Assembly (NCBI RefSeq): GCF_963667045.1
Contig: NZ_OY762934.1
Coordinates: 806,001-870,000, forward strand
DNA length: 64,000 bases
Direction: 5' to 3'
DNA from: an uncultured Cohaesibacter sp.
GTDB taxonomy: Bacteria; Pseudomonadota; Alphaproteobacteria; Rhizobiales; Cohaesibacteraceae
The notes beneath the pieces were generated by a model. It was not told the DNA's origin and searched no databases. It saw nothing but the letters and a program-made list of their open reading frames with translations. The position numbers and the translations under genes are program-made. Positions 53,008 through 61,781 of the stretch are shown here, piece after piece. Every line of letters begins with the position of its first letter. Within the stretch, counting starts at the first letter, position 1.

Positions 53008-53676
53008 TCAATGATCCTGCTTGTCGGACGATGCCGGTTGGCCAAGCGCAATCGCGGTGGTGCGGGGCAGACAGGCGATGGCCTCCGGGGCGATGAAAAC
53101 GACATCAACACCCCGCGGGAACAGCTTGTGGTTCTCCTGCCACTGGGCAACAAACAAAGGAGAAAGCGGCGAGACCGCCAGCGATTGCGTGTCTCTGATA
53201 CCCGGCCCCGAAAGGCGCCAGTCCGGCTTGTTCTCAAGACGCTCCACCTGAATGAGCAGGGTTGCCGAGCGGTCCGGGTAGTCCTGTAACCCCTTGGCAA
53301 AGCTCTCCAGCGCCGGCATGTCCCGCTTACCGGTGAGCACAGCAAAGGTGGCAGCGTCCGGCTCATCAACAAGGGGCGCTCCGACATGGAAGGTCAGCCA
53401 GTCCTTGAGAGCGCCGATGTCCTTCATGGCTCCGTCCAGCCAGACCGGCGTGTCGGCATCGGCCATGGTCGCCAGAACGGCAGCCGTCAGTGGCAACATG
53501 GGGAACGGCGGGTGGGCGTCCGTTGCAACAGGCTTGATGGTTCCGGGGCGGGCCATGGCGTCCATGAGGCTGCGGAAAATGCGTTGGGACTGATAGACAG
53601 GTTCCCCCAGTCCGCCCTGCATTGCCTCGAGGCTGGTTTCCGGCGGTGTCTTGCTGAAGCTTGTCCGGGTCATCAA
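53008..53676 (-). CDS. phnH: PhnH, C-P lyase core subunit
   Basis: This 222-residue protein has the family start with YQSQRIFRSLMDAMARPGTI, then DADTPVWLDG, AAT-type FAVLTGKRDMPALESFAKGL and SATLLIQVERLENKPDWRLS and GPGI. The late FPRGVDVVFIAPEAIACLPR is typical. It is part of the PhnGHIJ complex. It overlaps phnG by four bases. Confidence 0.95.
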   Translation of the reverse strand: MMTRTSFSKTPPETSLEAMQGGLGEPVYQSQRIFRSLMDAMARPGTIKPVATDAHPPFPMLPLTAAVLATMADADTPVWLDGAMKDIGALKDWLTFHVGAPLVDEPDAATFAVLTGKRDMPALESFAKGLQDYPDRSATLLIQVERLENKPDWRLSGPGIRDTQSLAVSPLSPLFVAQWQENHKLFPRGVDVVFIAPEAIACLPRTTAIALGQPASSDKQDH

Positions 53677-54212
53677 TCGTCCCCCCTGACCATGGTGAAG
53701 AAATTGACGCGGGTCGCCTGCGTCTCGGCTGCGCGCGTTTTGTCCCGCTCTGCCGCCAGCGCCTTCAGCGGCACCAGAATGGCCTGCTCGATGGAAGCTT
53801 CCATGGCTGGATCGGTTGCCAGAGCATCAATCACGGCGGCGAGCTTGGCCTTGCCGTGGTTTCGCCCGAGCATCACCGCATGGCCAATGGCGCCGCCTTC
53901 CATCCGCACCGTGGCGCGGGTCACGGTTGCCTCGCCGAAGTTGAACGGTGCACCGCCGCCGCCGATACGACCACGCAGGGCGACCAGTCCGGTTTCCGGC
54001 CCGCGCAGCAATTCGCAGCCGGGGTCCAGTTTCATGGCCTTCCAAAGGCGGATCAGGTCAGCCGCAGGCGCGTTGGCCAGAATTGACATGCGCTGTTGCC
54101 GCGCCTGCTGGTCTCTTGTGAGACCATCCAGAGTTTGCCCGAACGGCTCACCAGCCCCAATGTCCGGCGCAGTATCCGCCGCTGTTGTGTGTTGATCTTG
54201 CATGTTCGCCAT
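53673..54212 (-). CDS. phnG: PhnG, C-P lyase core subunit
   Basis: This 179-residue protein has the PhnG pattern RMSILANAPAADLIRLWKAM, GLVALRGRIGGGGAPFNFGE and TVTRATVRMEGGAIGHAVML, GRNHGKAKLAAVIDAL. It has about 30 extra N-terminal residues (MANMQDQHTTAADTAPDIGA). Starts at 54224, 54212 and 54203 are all possible; 54212 has CTGGA upstream. It is the first gene of the long phn minus-strand run, behind a palindrome that may be the PhnF operator. Confidence 0.92.
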   Translation of the reverse strand: MANMQDQHTTAADTAPDIGAGEPFGQTLDGLTRDQQARQQRMSILANAPAADLIRLWKAMKLDPGCELLRGPETGLVALRGRIGGGGAPFNFGEATVTRATVRMEGGAIGHAVMLGRNHGKAKLAAVIDALATDPAMEASIEQAILVPLKALAAERDKTRAAETQATRVNFFTMVRGDD

Positions 54213-54302
54213 TCCAGTTTGCATCCGAATCCACTGTCTGCCTCATCAGGCCCGTGCCATGTCCGAGTCAGGCCAAGCCTAAGGGCAAGACTTGTCTTCC
54301 CG

Positions 54303-54333
54303 GTGACAGGGCCAGTGACAGGTCCTGTGACTG
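54303..54333. repeat. three 12-base direct repeats upstream of phnG
   Basis: GTGACAG occurs at 54303, 54315 and (as GTGACTG) at 54327, exactly 12 bases apart. On the strand of phnG this reads CTGTCAC repeats, which resemble half-sites of a Pho box (CTGTCAT, period 11) but with one extra base between them. Confidence 0.55.
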
Positions 54334-54409
54334 GGCCGGCAGCAGGTTCTCGGCTATCCGCGTATCGCAGTCACCTGCCCAGCCTTGAAAAAGAGTGTTA
54401 CATGAATAT

Positions 54410-54429
54410 TTGTCTATTTATATAGACAA
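54410..54429. promoter_or_regulatory. palindromic operator candidate for PhnF
   Basis: TTGTCTAT-TTAT-ATAGACAA is a perfect 20-base palindrome with GTCTA/TAGAC arms, the type of site bound by HutC-subfamily GntR regulators such as PhnF. It lies about 200 bases upstream of phnG and 240 upstream of phnF. Confidence 0.65.
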
Positions 54430-54648
54430 CTGTACTTGCGCCGTTCTTATCGTGCAATAATGACGCCCTTATGACATCGGCAGACAATTCACAGCAAGAC
54501 AGCCGCCATCCCATCTTTCCTGACAGACATAACAGCCAGAGCAGCCAGAGCAGCCAGGGGCAGCGGCAACAAGAAAGATAGCCGTTGCGCGCCGAATCAG
54601 GCAACGATGCATCAAGACCAGCCCAAACGCGCAAAGGAACGCTTGGCC

Positions 54649-55416
54649 ATGGCCTCGGATATTATTAGAAGCGGCGTCGGACGCCGCACGGGTATCGCCC
54701 TCTGGCGACAGATTGCTGACGCCATCAGGGCCGGGATTTCTTCCGGTCTTGGCGATGAAAGTGGCAGATTGCCGCCGGAAATGGAGCTGGCTGAACAGTT
54801 TGGCGTCAACCGACACACAGTCCGCTCCGCCATTTCGGCGCTTGTCTCGGAAGGCATCCTGCGCGCGGAACAGGGGCGTGGCACCTTCATCATCAAGCCC
54901 GAGCGCCTCACCTATCCGATCTCCAAGCGAACCCGCTTTTCCGCCACGCTCGCAGAACAGGGCCAGAGGGGCGAATCCCGCATCATGTCCCATGGCGTCA
55001 TTTCAGCTCCCGAGGATGTGGCGCGGGCGCTGGCGCTCTCCCCCGGAGCGCCGGTGTTGCAGGTGCGTTCTGTGGGATTTGGTAACAACACGCCAATCAG
55101 CCGGGCCACCGCCTGGTTCGACAATGAACGCTTTCCGGAGATGCTACCCAACCTCCTGAGGTACAATTCGGTCACCAAGGCCTTTGTCGCCTCGGGGCTT
55201 GATGACTATGTGCGTGTATCCACGTTGGTGGAAGCCTATCACGCCACCCTTGATGACATAGAAATCCTGCGCCTTGCCCCCGGCTCGATCGTGCTGGTCA
55301 CCTATGCTGTCAATGCCGATCTTCATGGCAAACCGGTGCAATATTCCAAGACCCGCTTTTCCGCTGACAGGGTCAGCCTGCAGATTGAACGGGATCCGCA
55401 TCAGCCCGAAGCCTGA
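54649..55416 (+). CDS. phnF: PhnF, GntR-family (HutC type) regulator
   Basis: This 255-residue protein has an N-terminal winged helix (LPPEMELAEQFGVNRHTVRS, AISALVSEGILRAEQGRGTF) and a C-terminal UTRA ligand domain (about 90-250; VLQVRSVGFGNNTPISRATA). Divergent to phnG, it is the expected repressor of the C-P lyase genes. The ATG at 54649 has AAGGA upstream; an in-frame ATG at 54607 would add 14 residues. The neighbouring palindrome is its likely operator. Confidence 0.92.
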   Translation: MASDIIRSGVGRRTGIALWRQIADAIRAGISSGLGDESGRLPPEMELAEQFGVNRHTVRSAISALVSEGILRAEQGRGTFIIKPERLTYPISKRTRFSATLAEQGQRGESRIMSHGVISAPEDVARALALSPGAPVLQVRSVGFGNNTPISRATAWFDNERFPEMLPNLLRYNSVTKAFVASGLDDYVRVSTLVEAYHATLDDIEILRLAPGSIVLVTYAVNADLHGKPVQYSKTRFSADRVSLQIERDPHQPEA

Positions 55417-55577
55417 GCGTCAAGCCATCACGGCGTCTTGCGAGACATGATCCGTCGCCAGAAAGTCCGGCTTGTACCACTGCGCTCTGACACTACATAA
55501 TCGATATCACGTCTATCTTTGTCCGCATTCTGACCAGTCTGGTTCGTGCGGCCCAAATCTTTTCAGGAGGACATTTC

Positions 55578-56042
55578 ATGCAACTCATCAGCCCTGACTT
55601 CAACGATGGCGATCCGCTACCGAACAAATGCGTTTCAAAGGGCCTGGGCGGGGAAGACCGCTCTCCCCTGTTGCAGTGGAGCGATGTCCCATCGGGCGCA
55701 AAGAGCCTTGCCCTGACCTGCTATGACCCAGACGCCCCGACCGGCTCGGGTTTCTGGCACATGATCGTCACCAACATTCCGGTATCGGAATCGGGCGAGA
55801 TTTCCAGCGACACCCTGCCTGCCAGCGCCAAGAGCGCTCTCAATGACGCTGGCACTGAAAATTACACCGGTGCCTATCCGCCAGCAGATGACCCTGCCCA
55901 CCGCTATATCTTCACCTTGCATGCTCTCAGCCTTGAGGAAATCAACCCCGAAGGCATGACCGGTGCCTATGTACGCTTCACCATCATGCGCAACCAGCTG
56001 GCCTCGGCGAGCATCATGGGACATTTCAAGAATAACGGCTAA
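55578..56042 (+). CDS. YbhB/YbcL-type phosphatidylethanolamine-binding-like protein
   Basis: This 154-residue protein has the PEBP motifs SPLLQWSDVPSGAKSLALTC and DPDAPTGSGFWHMIVTNIP, the AYPPADDPAHRYIFTLHAL block and the final RNQLASASIMGHF. The biological role of bacterial members is unclear. A strong AGGAGGACATTTC lies before the ATG. It is a single gene. Confidence 0.92.
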   Translation: MQLISPDFNDGDPLPNKCVSKGLGGEDRSPLLQWSDVPSGAKSLALTCYDPDAPTGSGFWHMIVTNIPVSESGEISSDTLPASAKSALNDAGTENYTGAYPPADDPAHRYIFTLHALSLEEINPEGMTGAYVRFTIMRNQLASASIMGHFKNNG

Positions 56043-56196
56043 GCACATTTACGCTTGATCGTTGTTTTGATAAAGAATATCGGATGTGGCCGGAACAATT
56101 CCGGCCATTCCTGTCTGGAATCCATCCGTCTGCGATAGCGCAGCTGTGCCGCTGGCCCTCGCTGGTCACAAGGCTCTTTGAAAGGTCATTGCCCTC

Positions 56197-56535
56197 ATGA
56201 AACGCGTCAACCCACTCAAATTGAATAACCTGCAGCTGAAGACGCTGGTTCTGACCCAGATTCTGGCCCGCTCCCAGCCAGAAGAAGCATGGAATGCTGA
56301 CGGCACCATCACCATTCTGCGCCTACCTCACGCCCATGGCGACCATCTGCATGTCGGCGAATATGTCGTCAACAGCGCCGATGCAACCGGCTTCAACAAC
56401 CGCGGCGTATGGGCTGCTCTGGCTCGCAAGGGTCTGGTCGCAGACAAGGATGTCCCGCCGATCCAGCTCACCCGTGAAGGGCTTGAGTATGACACCGGTC
56501 TTGATCACCACTTCACTGCAAAGTCCGATCACTGA
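56197..56535 (+). CDS. conserved hypothetical protein (112 aa)
   Basis: I do not recognise a named family. The 112-residue protein is basic at the start (MKRVNPLKLNNLQLKTLVLT) and has a histidine-rich middle (LPHAHGDHLHVGEYVV) and a His-rich end (DTGLDHHFTAKSDH), so metal binding is possible. KTLVLTQILA suggests a helical N-terminus. AAAGG is near the ATG. It stands alone. Confidence 0.7.
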   Translation: MKRVNPLKLNNLQLKTLVLTQILARSQPEEAWNADGTITILRLPHAHGDHLHVGEYVVNSADATGFNNRGVWAALARKGLVADKDVPPIQLTREGLEYDTGLDHHFTAKSDH

Positions 56536-56669
56536 CACTGTGCCGTTGCGCTTGTACAGATGTAGCTATGGACAGCTTGAGGCCATGGGATAACACTTAT
56601 CTCCAGTAATCCATCGTCTTGCCTTTAGCCGTCCATATTAGCTCAATCAATTCCGAGGGAGGATTTCAG

Positions 56670-57293
56670 ATGCGCATCATCTTGGCTGACGACCATCCCT
56701 TATATAGATCCGGCATGAAGCAGATGCTCGCGGAATTGTACCCGGATGCCACGATTGATGAAGCCGGAGACGCCGGGACCCTCAATTCGCAGGTTTCTGC
56801 GCAGCCGGAGCCGGATCTTATCATCTCCGATCTGCTGTTCCCCGGCTTTGACTATATTCGCGACCTGAAGCGCCTGCGCCAGACCTTTTCCCTCTGCCCG
56901 ATCATTGCCGTCTCGATGATGAACGACCCGCTGGAGGTCGAACATATCATGGCGCTTGGGGTCAATGGCTATGTCTCCAAGTCTGTGCCTTCCGAGCAGA
57001 TGCTCGAAGCGGTGGAGAAAGTCATGCAGGGCAATATCGAGATTCGCCTGAGCGACGAGTGTTTGTCGCCGGAGACGCAAGGCCTGATCAAACCGGCCCT
57101 TGATGAACTAACCCCGCGCCAGATCGAGATTCTCAAGCTTCTGCGCCATGGTCTGTCCAACAAGGAAATCGCCCGGGAACTGGACCTTTCACCGTTCACG
57201 GTGCGCAGCCATGTTTCAGCACTGATGAAAAATCTCGGCGTTTCCAACCGAGCTGCTGCCTCTGCCATTGCTGCGACCTATGGGCTGAACTGA
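56670..57293 (+). CDS. LuxR/NarL-family response regulator
   Basis: The 207-residue regulator has a receiver domain with phospho-acceptor Asp54 in DLIISDLLFPGFDYI, acidic ADDHP at residues 6-10 and a switch Lys in YVSKSVP. A LuxR helix-turn-helix follows (LTPRQIEILKLLRHGLSNKE, LDLSPFTVRSHVSAL). GAGGGAGGATTTCAG precedes the ATG. It converges on a hybrid kinase, its likely partner. Confidence 0.93.
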   Translation: MRIILADDHPLYRSGMKQMLAELYPDATIDEAGDAGTLNSQVSAQPEPDLIISDLLFPGFDYIRDLKRLRQTFSLCPIIAVSMMNDPLEVEHIMALGVNGYVSKSVPSEQMLEAVEKVMQGNIEIRLSDECLSPETQGLIKPALDELTPRQIEILKLLRHGLSNKEIARELDLSPFTVRSHVSALMKNLGVSNRAAASAIAATYGLN

Positions 57294-57327
57294 CGCGTTT
57301 GCCCCTCCTTGTCGCTCGCATTGACGC

Positions 57328-59130
57328 TTAGGAAATGACTTGTGCATCACTGGATAGCGAAAATAGTCCGAGCATTGCCGAACGCAGCTGCACGGGCTGA
57401 ACCGGCTTGTGCACGAGCAGCAGGTTGGCTGCCTTGACCCTTTGCTGAACGTCAGGCGCCAGATCCCCTGAAATGACCAGTGCCTTCAGGCCCCGACCGT
57501 AGCGCTCCTTGGCTTCCCTTACGATTTCAAGACCGGTGTAGCCCTGAGGAAAGGAATAGTCGGAGATGATGAGATCAACCGGCCCTTCGATGAGACGCAT
57601 TTGCTCAAGGCTCTCGGCAGCGCGAATTCGACACCCCCATGTCTGGAGCAGGTTGACAGTCGCTCGACGGGTTTCCTCGTCGTCGTCAACAACAAGCACC
57701 ATTTTCTGATTGAAGAGCGCGCCGATCCGTTCAGATGGACTGGTCGGCTTTTCAATGGTTGCCGACAAAGGCGCACTGACCAGACCGCCGATCTTGATGC
57801 AGGTGCCTGCGGGGCTGGTATCAAGGCTGATCGACAAAGTCTGCAAATCGGCAAGGCGGCGGACAATGGCCAGACCAAGCCCGAGCCCCTTTTCCACGTG
57901 ATCCGAGCCCCCTACGTCCGGCGTCATGCGGTTAGAGCGCTGCTTGATCTGGGTGAATTCTTCAAAGATCACCGATTGATGCTCGACAGGGATTCCGGGA
58001 CCATCATCACAGACGGTAATGCTGACAGCAGAGCCATCCTTATCCACGATGATCCTTGCGAAGCCTCCGCCTGAGTGGCGGATAGCGTTGGACAGCAGAT
58101 TCTGCACCATGCGCCGCACCAATATCGGATCGGCAACCACCCCCACCTTTGGCCCTTCCAGCATCAGGGTGACATGGGCGATTTCGGCCAGCGGCTCATA
58201 ATCGTCAAGCACATGGTTGAGCATATCCTCAAGATCGAAAGCGGTGGGGCGGACCTGAACCTTGCCACTGTCAAGCAGGCTGACATCAAGCAGCGAATTG
58301 AACAGCTTGGAAAGGGTCTGGAGAGAATTGCGGATACGGTTCAGCGTTTCCCGGCTCTTGCTATCCAACTTGCTGAGGGGCAAGGTTTCGATGTGCAGCC
58401 CGATAGCGTGCAGGGGTTGACGCAAATCGTGGCTGGCAGCGGCCAGCAGTCGGGTCTTCTCGCGGTTGGCATGGCGGGCAGCCTCCGCCGCCTCGCGATA
58501 GCGTTGGGCAAGATCAAGATTCTCGTTGCTGATCTCAATATATTGCGCAACGGATTCCAGCACGTCATGGCCAAAGCGCATCATCATCGACAGAAAAATG
58601 AGCACCAGCCCACCCAGCAGGATGAACTCATCGCCGAGCATGAAAAGGCGCAGGGCCAGCAACCCCAAATACGGCACGGCATAAAGGACAAACGAACGTG
58701 GAAACACAGCCAGAGATCGCACGGCCGCGGCCGTGGCACCAGCCGCAATGGACATCTGGATGGCAAAGTGGGCGACATTACCCGGATTGAGGCTGACATA
58801 GGTCATCACGCCCCAACTGACCCCGACCATACAGCTCAGGCAATCCATCAGCCGGATCCAGAGATAGGGCTGTCGCTTCTCCTCGGATACCTGGGTGTAG
58901 CTGCGCCGCCAGACTTCCATCAGCAGCGGGTAGAATATGATCTGCAACACCCCCCATAGCACGAGGAACCAAGTGTAGACATCGGCATTGCTGCTGGCGA
59001 TATAAATCAGAACGCTGGCGCTGGTGATATGCCCGAGGTAGATGGAGTCCGGTGTTTTCAGGAAAACATTGACGTGTTCATGAACAGTGCTCGCAGGAAG
59101 AGGCGCTTTGAAGGCATCAAGAAGGTACAT
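57328..59130 (-). CDS. membrane hybrid histidine kinase
   Basis: The 600-residue protein has about six membrane segments (residues 30-185), an H-box AASHDLRQPLHAIGLHIETL (His234), an ATPase domain with NLLSNAIRHSGGG, DDGPGIP and KGLGLGLAIVRRLADL, and a C-terminal receiver (about 475-590) with DLIISDYSFPQGYTGLEIV. The DLRQPLHA H-box is that of the HWE-unrelated RpfC/LuxQ-like hybrid group. No sensor domain is seen outside the membrane part. The ATG at 59130 is preferred over the GTG at 59139. It faces the LuxR-type regulator with 34 bases between stops. Confidence 0.9.
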   Translation of the reverse strand: MYLLDAFKAPLPASTVHEHVNVFLKTPDSIYLGHITSASVLIYIASSNADVYTWFLVLWGVLQIIFYPLLMEVWRRSYTQVSEEKRQPYLWIRLMDCLSCMVGVSWGVMTYVSLNPGNVAHFAIQMSIAAGATAAAVRSLAVFPRSFVLYAVPYLGLLALRLFMLGDEFILLGGLVLIFLSMMMRFGHDVLESVAQYIEISNENLDLAQRYREAAEAARHANREKTRLLAAASHDLRQPLHAIGLHIETLPLSKLDSKSRETLNRIRNSLQTLSKLFNSLLDVSLLDSGKVQVRPTAFDLEDMLNHVLDDYEPLAEIAHVTLMLEGPKVGVVADPILVRRMVQNLLSNAIRHSGGGFARIIVDKDGSAVSITVCDDGPGIPVEHQSVIFEEFTQIKQRSNRMTPDVGGSDHVEKGLGLGLAIVRRLADLQTLSISLDTSPAGTCIKIGGLVSAPLSATIEKPTSPSERIGALFNQKMVLVVDDDEETRRATVNLLQTWGCRIRAAESLEQMRLIEGPVDLIISDYSFPQGYTGLEIVREAKERYGRGLKALVISGDLAPDVQQRVKAANLLLVHKPVQPVQLRSAMLGLFSLSSDAQVIS

Positions 59131-59390
59131 TTTACTCACTTATATTGACTGATCTGCCTTTACATCGGTTCCCGCTGTTCATTATCTTGCCTGAACACTT
59201 TGGAATATCATATTTGCATATAATTTTCCGCTTTTCCAATTGAATTCATTCCCAAAACACTAGGTAGTTTTACGTTTTATTTCATTGTTTGCCACTTCCT
59301 CATTTTGTCGCTAATCTGGACGATGTCTCTATTGGGGAAGTCTTCGGCAAGGGCTGTCGACGGCGGAGAACCCGACAGCGGGAGCGTTGC

Positions 59391-60014
59391 ATGCCCAAGC
59401 TTGATGAAGTTCTGGAAATCATTGATCAGATCAATGCACAAGACCCGCGCATGACCGCGACTGATGGTGCCGCAGCCGTGCCGTCCGATCTGATATATGG
59501 CATGCGGATGAGTCTTGTCTGCGACCGGTTCGCCCCGATGGCGGATGACTGCATCAAGATTGCTGCGCGCGGACAGTATCTGGAAAGCTGGCTGTTTGAT
59601 GCTGAACTGGCGAGCGCCGACACGTCATCAGATCCTGCCCCGACGGAAGAGCAGCAGCGAGCCCACAGTGCGGAAAAACTGACCAAGATCATGGCAGCCA
59701 ACGGCTATGACAATGAGGACCGCAATACGCTGCGCGACCTGCTTCTAGGCTCGAAAGATGCTTCGGACGGGCGTCTGCAGTTGCTTGAAGACCTCAATGG
59801 TCTGGTATTTGTGTTGTTCCACGCCAAGCAGGCCATCGCAAAATATGACAGGGTGGCTCTGCCGCAGCTTCTCGGCAAGGCCCTGTCGCGGATGAGTGAC
59901 GAAGCCCTCAGCTTTGCGTCGCGAGAGACCGACGATCCGATCATCACGGGCTCCATCCAGTCCATTCGCAAGACTCTCAGTCCGCAAAAAAAGTCGGTCT
60001 ATTATCTCGATTGA
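59391..60014 (+). CDS. hypothetical helical protein (207 aa)
   Basis: I cannot assign this protein to a family with confidence. It is largely helical and acidic (MPKLDEVLEIIDQINAQDPR, MADDCIKIAARGQYLESWLF), with a second half containing LRDLLLGSKDASDGRLQLLE. The IAARGQYLESW part recalls DUF4202 proteins but the rest does not. The ATG at 59391 has GGGAGC upstream. It diverges from the hybrid kinase with 260 AT-rich bases between. Confidence 0.65.
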   Translation: MPKLDEVLEIIDQINAQDPRMTATDGAAAVPSDLIYGMRMSLVCDRFAPMADDCIKIAARGQYLESWLFDAELASADTSSDPAPTEEQQRAHSAEKLTKIMAANGYDNEDRNTLRDLLLGSKDASDGRLQLLEDLNGLVFVLFHAKQAIAKYDRVALPQLLGKALSRMSDEALSFASRETDDPIITGSIQSIRKTLSPQKKSVYYLD

Positions 60015-60329
60015 CGGAGTTCACATCTCATCCAGCCTTTGAAAAGGGACAATGTCCGACATGACCGGTGTCTGCACGATGCTCTTGCACCTCCAGCCGA
60101 CGAGCAAAGTTCCTGCCGTCCGGCACGATCTTTCAGCACAAACGGGCACATCGACGCACGGCACGAGTACAGGTTGATGAATTGTCGCCTTTATTCACTT
60201 TTTCGACACTAACCGCCGTTTCCCCGTCTGTTTTTTTCATTCAGGAATTTTATTTAGACCAAAAGTAGTGTAGCAACACTTCGAGAAAGCTTTGCACTGC
60301 CCAAATAGGGAGCCAAGAGAGGACACCTT
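60015..60329. other. gap before the MenA-like gene
   Basis: The 315 bases contain only short open frames (for example 60068-60268) with no recognisable features and increasing AT content towards the menA-like gene, where its promoter probably lies. I see no repeat or known motif. Confidence 0.45.
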
Positions 60330-61277
60330 TTGTCTGAAACTGATGTGAATATGGCCGCACGTCCGCAAAATGACTATAACTGGTCGTCGGTTTGGTTGAT
60401 GGCAATACGTCCCAAGACGCTTCTGCTATCGCTTAGCCCTGTTTTGCTTGCTGGACTGATCGTATATGGCGATTACCTTCCTGCGGACTGGATCGTCTTT
60501 CCCATCATAATCCTGTCCTCCGTCAGCATTCAAATCGCGACCAACCTCTGGAATGACGCGACAGACGCGTCCACCGGGCTGGACAAGGCCAGCGAGCGCC
60601 TGGGGCCACCACGCGTCACCAGCCTTGGGCTTTTGAAGCCCTGGCAGGTGCGGCTAGCGGCGTTTCTGTTTCTGCTCCTTGCCGCGCTCTGTGGCCTTTA
60701 TCTTGTTTTCATTGGGGGCTGGCCAATCCTGCTGATCGGCATCGTCGGCATTCTCTGCGCGTTCGGCTATTCATCGGGCCCCTATCCGATTTCAGGCTCG
60801 CCCTTCGGTGAGGTCTTTGTCATCAGCTTTTTCGGCATCATGGCGGTCATGGGCAGTGCCTATCTTTTGACGGGCGCATGGACCGAGACCAGCTTCTGGG
60901 CCGGGTTCTATATCGGGTTGCCGGCTGCGGCTGTGCTGGTGGTCAACAATTTCAGGGATCGTATGGGTGATGCAGAGGGCGGACGGCGAACCCTGGTCAT
61001 CCAGATTGGCCCCAAGGCAGCCAAACGCCTCTATGCGATGCTGTTGCTACTGTGTTGCGCTGGGCTGGTCCATGTCAACAGCCTCATCCATCCCGGTACC
61101 CTGAGCCTCGTCAGCCTTGTCGTGGCTGGCCTTCTGATGATCTATTCCCTCGCCGTGCCAATCCGGAAATTCTTCCTGGCAGACACGGCACCGTTGCAAA
61201 ACAAGTGCCTGCTTGGCACTTCGGTTTTTCAGCTGCAATGGCTCGTCGCCTTCATCCTCATCATGCTTGCCAGCTGA
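60330..61277 (+). CDS. menA: MenA-like UbiA-family prenyltransferase
   Basis: This 315-residue membrane protein of the UbiA superfamily resembles 1,4-dihydroxy-2-naphthoate polyprenyltransferase. The first Asp-rich motif is NLWNDATDASTGLDK (N-x-x-x-D), the second is NNFRDRMGDAEGGRRTLVI; WLMAIRPKTLLLSLSPVLLA is the usual first helix. About eight helices follow. The start is a TTG with GAGAGG seven bases upstream; GTG and ATG at 60345 and 60351 are alternatives. No other men gene lies nearby, so the native substrate is uncertain. Confidence 0.82.
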   Translation: MSETDVNMAARPQNDYNWSSVWLMAIRPKTLLLSLSPVLLAGLIVYGDYLPADWIVFPIIILSSVSIQIATNLWNDATDASTGLDKASERLGPPRVTSLGLLKPWQVRLAAFLFLLLAALCGLYLVFIGGWPILLIGIVGILCAFGYSSGPYPISGSPFGEVFVISFFGIMAVMGSAYLLTGAWTETSFWAGFYIGLPAAAVLVVNNFRDRMGDAEGGRRTLVIQIGPKAAKRLYAMLLLLCCAGLVHVNSLIHPGTLSLVSLVVAGLLMIYSLAVPIRKFFLADTAPLQNKCLLGTSVFQLQWLVAFILIMLAS

Positions 61278-61325
61278 CCGGATCGGAAGGCACGCGCCCA
61301 CTTTGCCAAATCGACGCTTACAGCA

Positions 61326-61781
61326 TCATTCAGGCGCCATGCTGGCTCCGACACCGGCAACCGGCACCTCGATCGTGACACTCCCAGCCTTCTCGAAGGT
61401 CAATGCAAGCGGAAAACTCTCGCCCTCCTTGAGCGGTGCCTTGAGCTTCATCAGCATCACATGATAGCTGCTCGGCTTGAGCGCCACCACGGCATGGGCC
61501 GGAATATCGATGCCGTCTACGGGGCGCATCCGCATTATGTCGCCGTCCTTGATGTGGGTATGCAGTTCGGTTACCGCTCCCACATCCGCATGTGCCGATA
61601 GCAGGCGGTCTGCCTCGCCATCATTGGTGATCTGCATGAAGCTGCCACCGGCTCGCGCCATACCTGCGGTCGCGCGGGCAAACGGAGCGGAAACCGTTAT
61701 GTCTCCGACTTTCCACTCGGACGCTGCGGCTGAAAGGCACGACATCCCCAAGACAATTGAACTGATAATCAATCTTTTCAT
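61326..61781 (-). CDS. periplasmic copper chaperone PCu(A)C
   Basis: This 151-residue protein has an N-terminal signal peptide (MKRLIISSIVLGMSCLSAAA) and the PCu(A)C copper motif with ELHTHIKDGDIMRMRPVDGI and a later SSYHVMLMKL (H-x10-M...H-x-M). It delivers Cu(I) to the CuA/CuB sites of cytochrome oxidase. The start MKRL at 61781 is preferred over the ATG six bases upstream. It converges on the menA-like gene. Confidence 0.93.
   Translation of the reverse strand: MKRLIISSIVLGMSCLSAAASEWKVGDITVSAPFARATAGMARAGGSFMQITNDGEADRLLSAHADVGAVTELHTHIKDGDIMRMRPVDGIDIPAHAVVALKPSSYHVMLMKLKAPLKEGESFPLALTFEKAGSVTIEVPVAGVGASMAPE

Larger units (their letters stand above)
54225..54606. other. divergent regulatory region between phnG and phnF
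   Basis: This 382-base gap holds a palindrome (54410-54429), a triple 12-base direct repeat (54303-54333) and AT-rich promoter-like sequence. I see no additional gene. Confidence 0.6.

Noticed and set aside
53007-53387. N-terminal extension of PhnI by 127 codons.
   Set aside because: It overlaps phnH in another frame, is arginine- and serine-rich like a shadow frame, and PhnI has a canonical start at 53006.
54303-54345. A repeated VTGP peptide in a plus-strand frame.
   Set aside because: It is only the translation of the 12-base DNA repeat upstream of phnG and not part of a supported gene.
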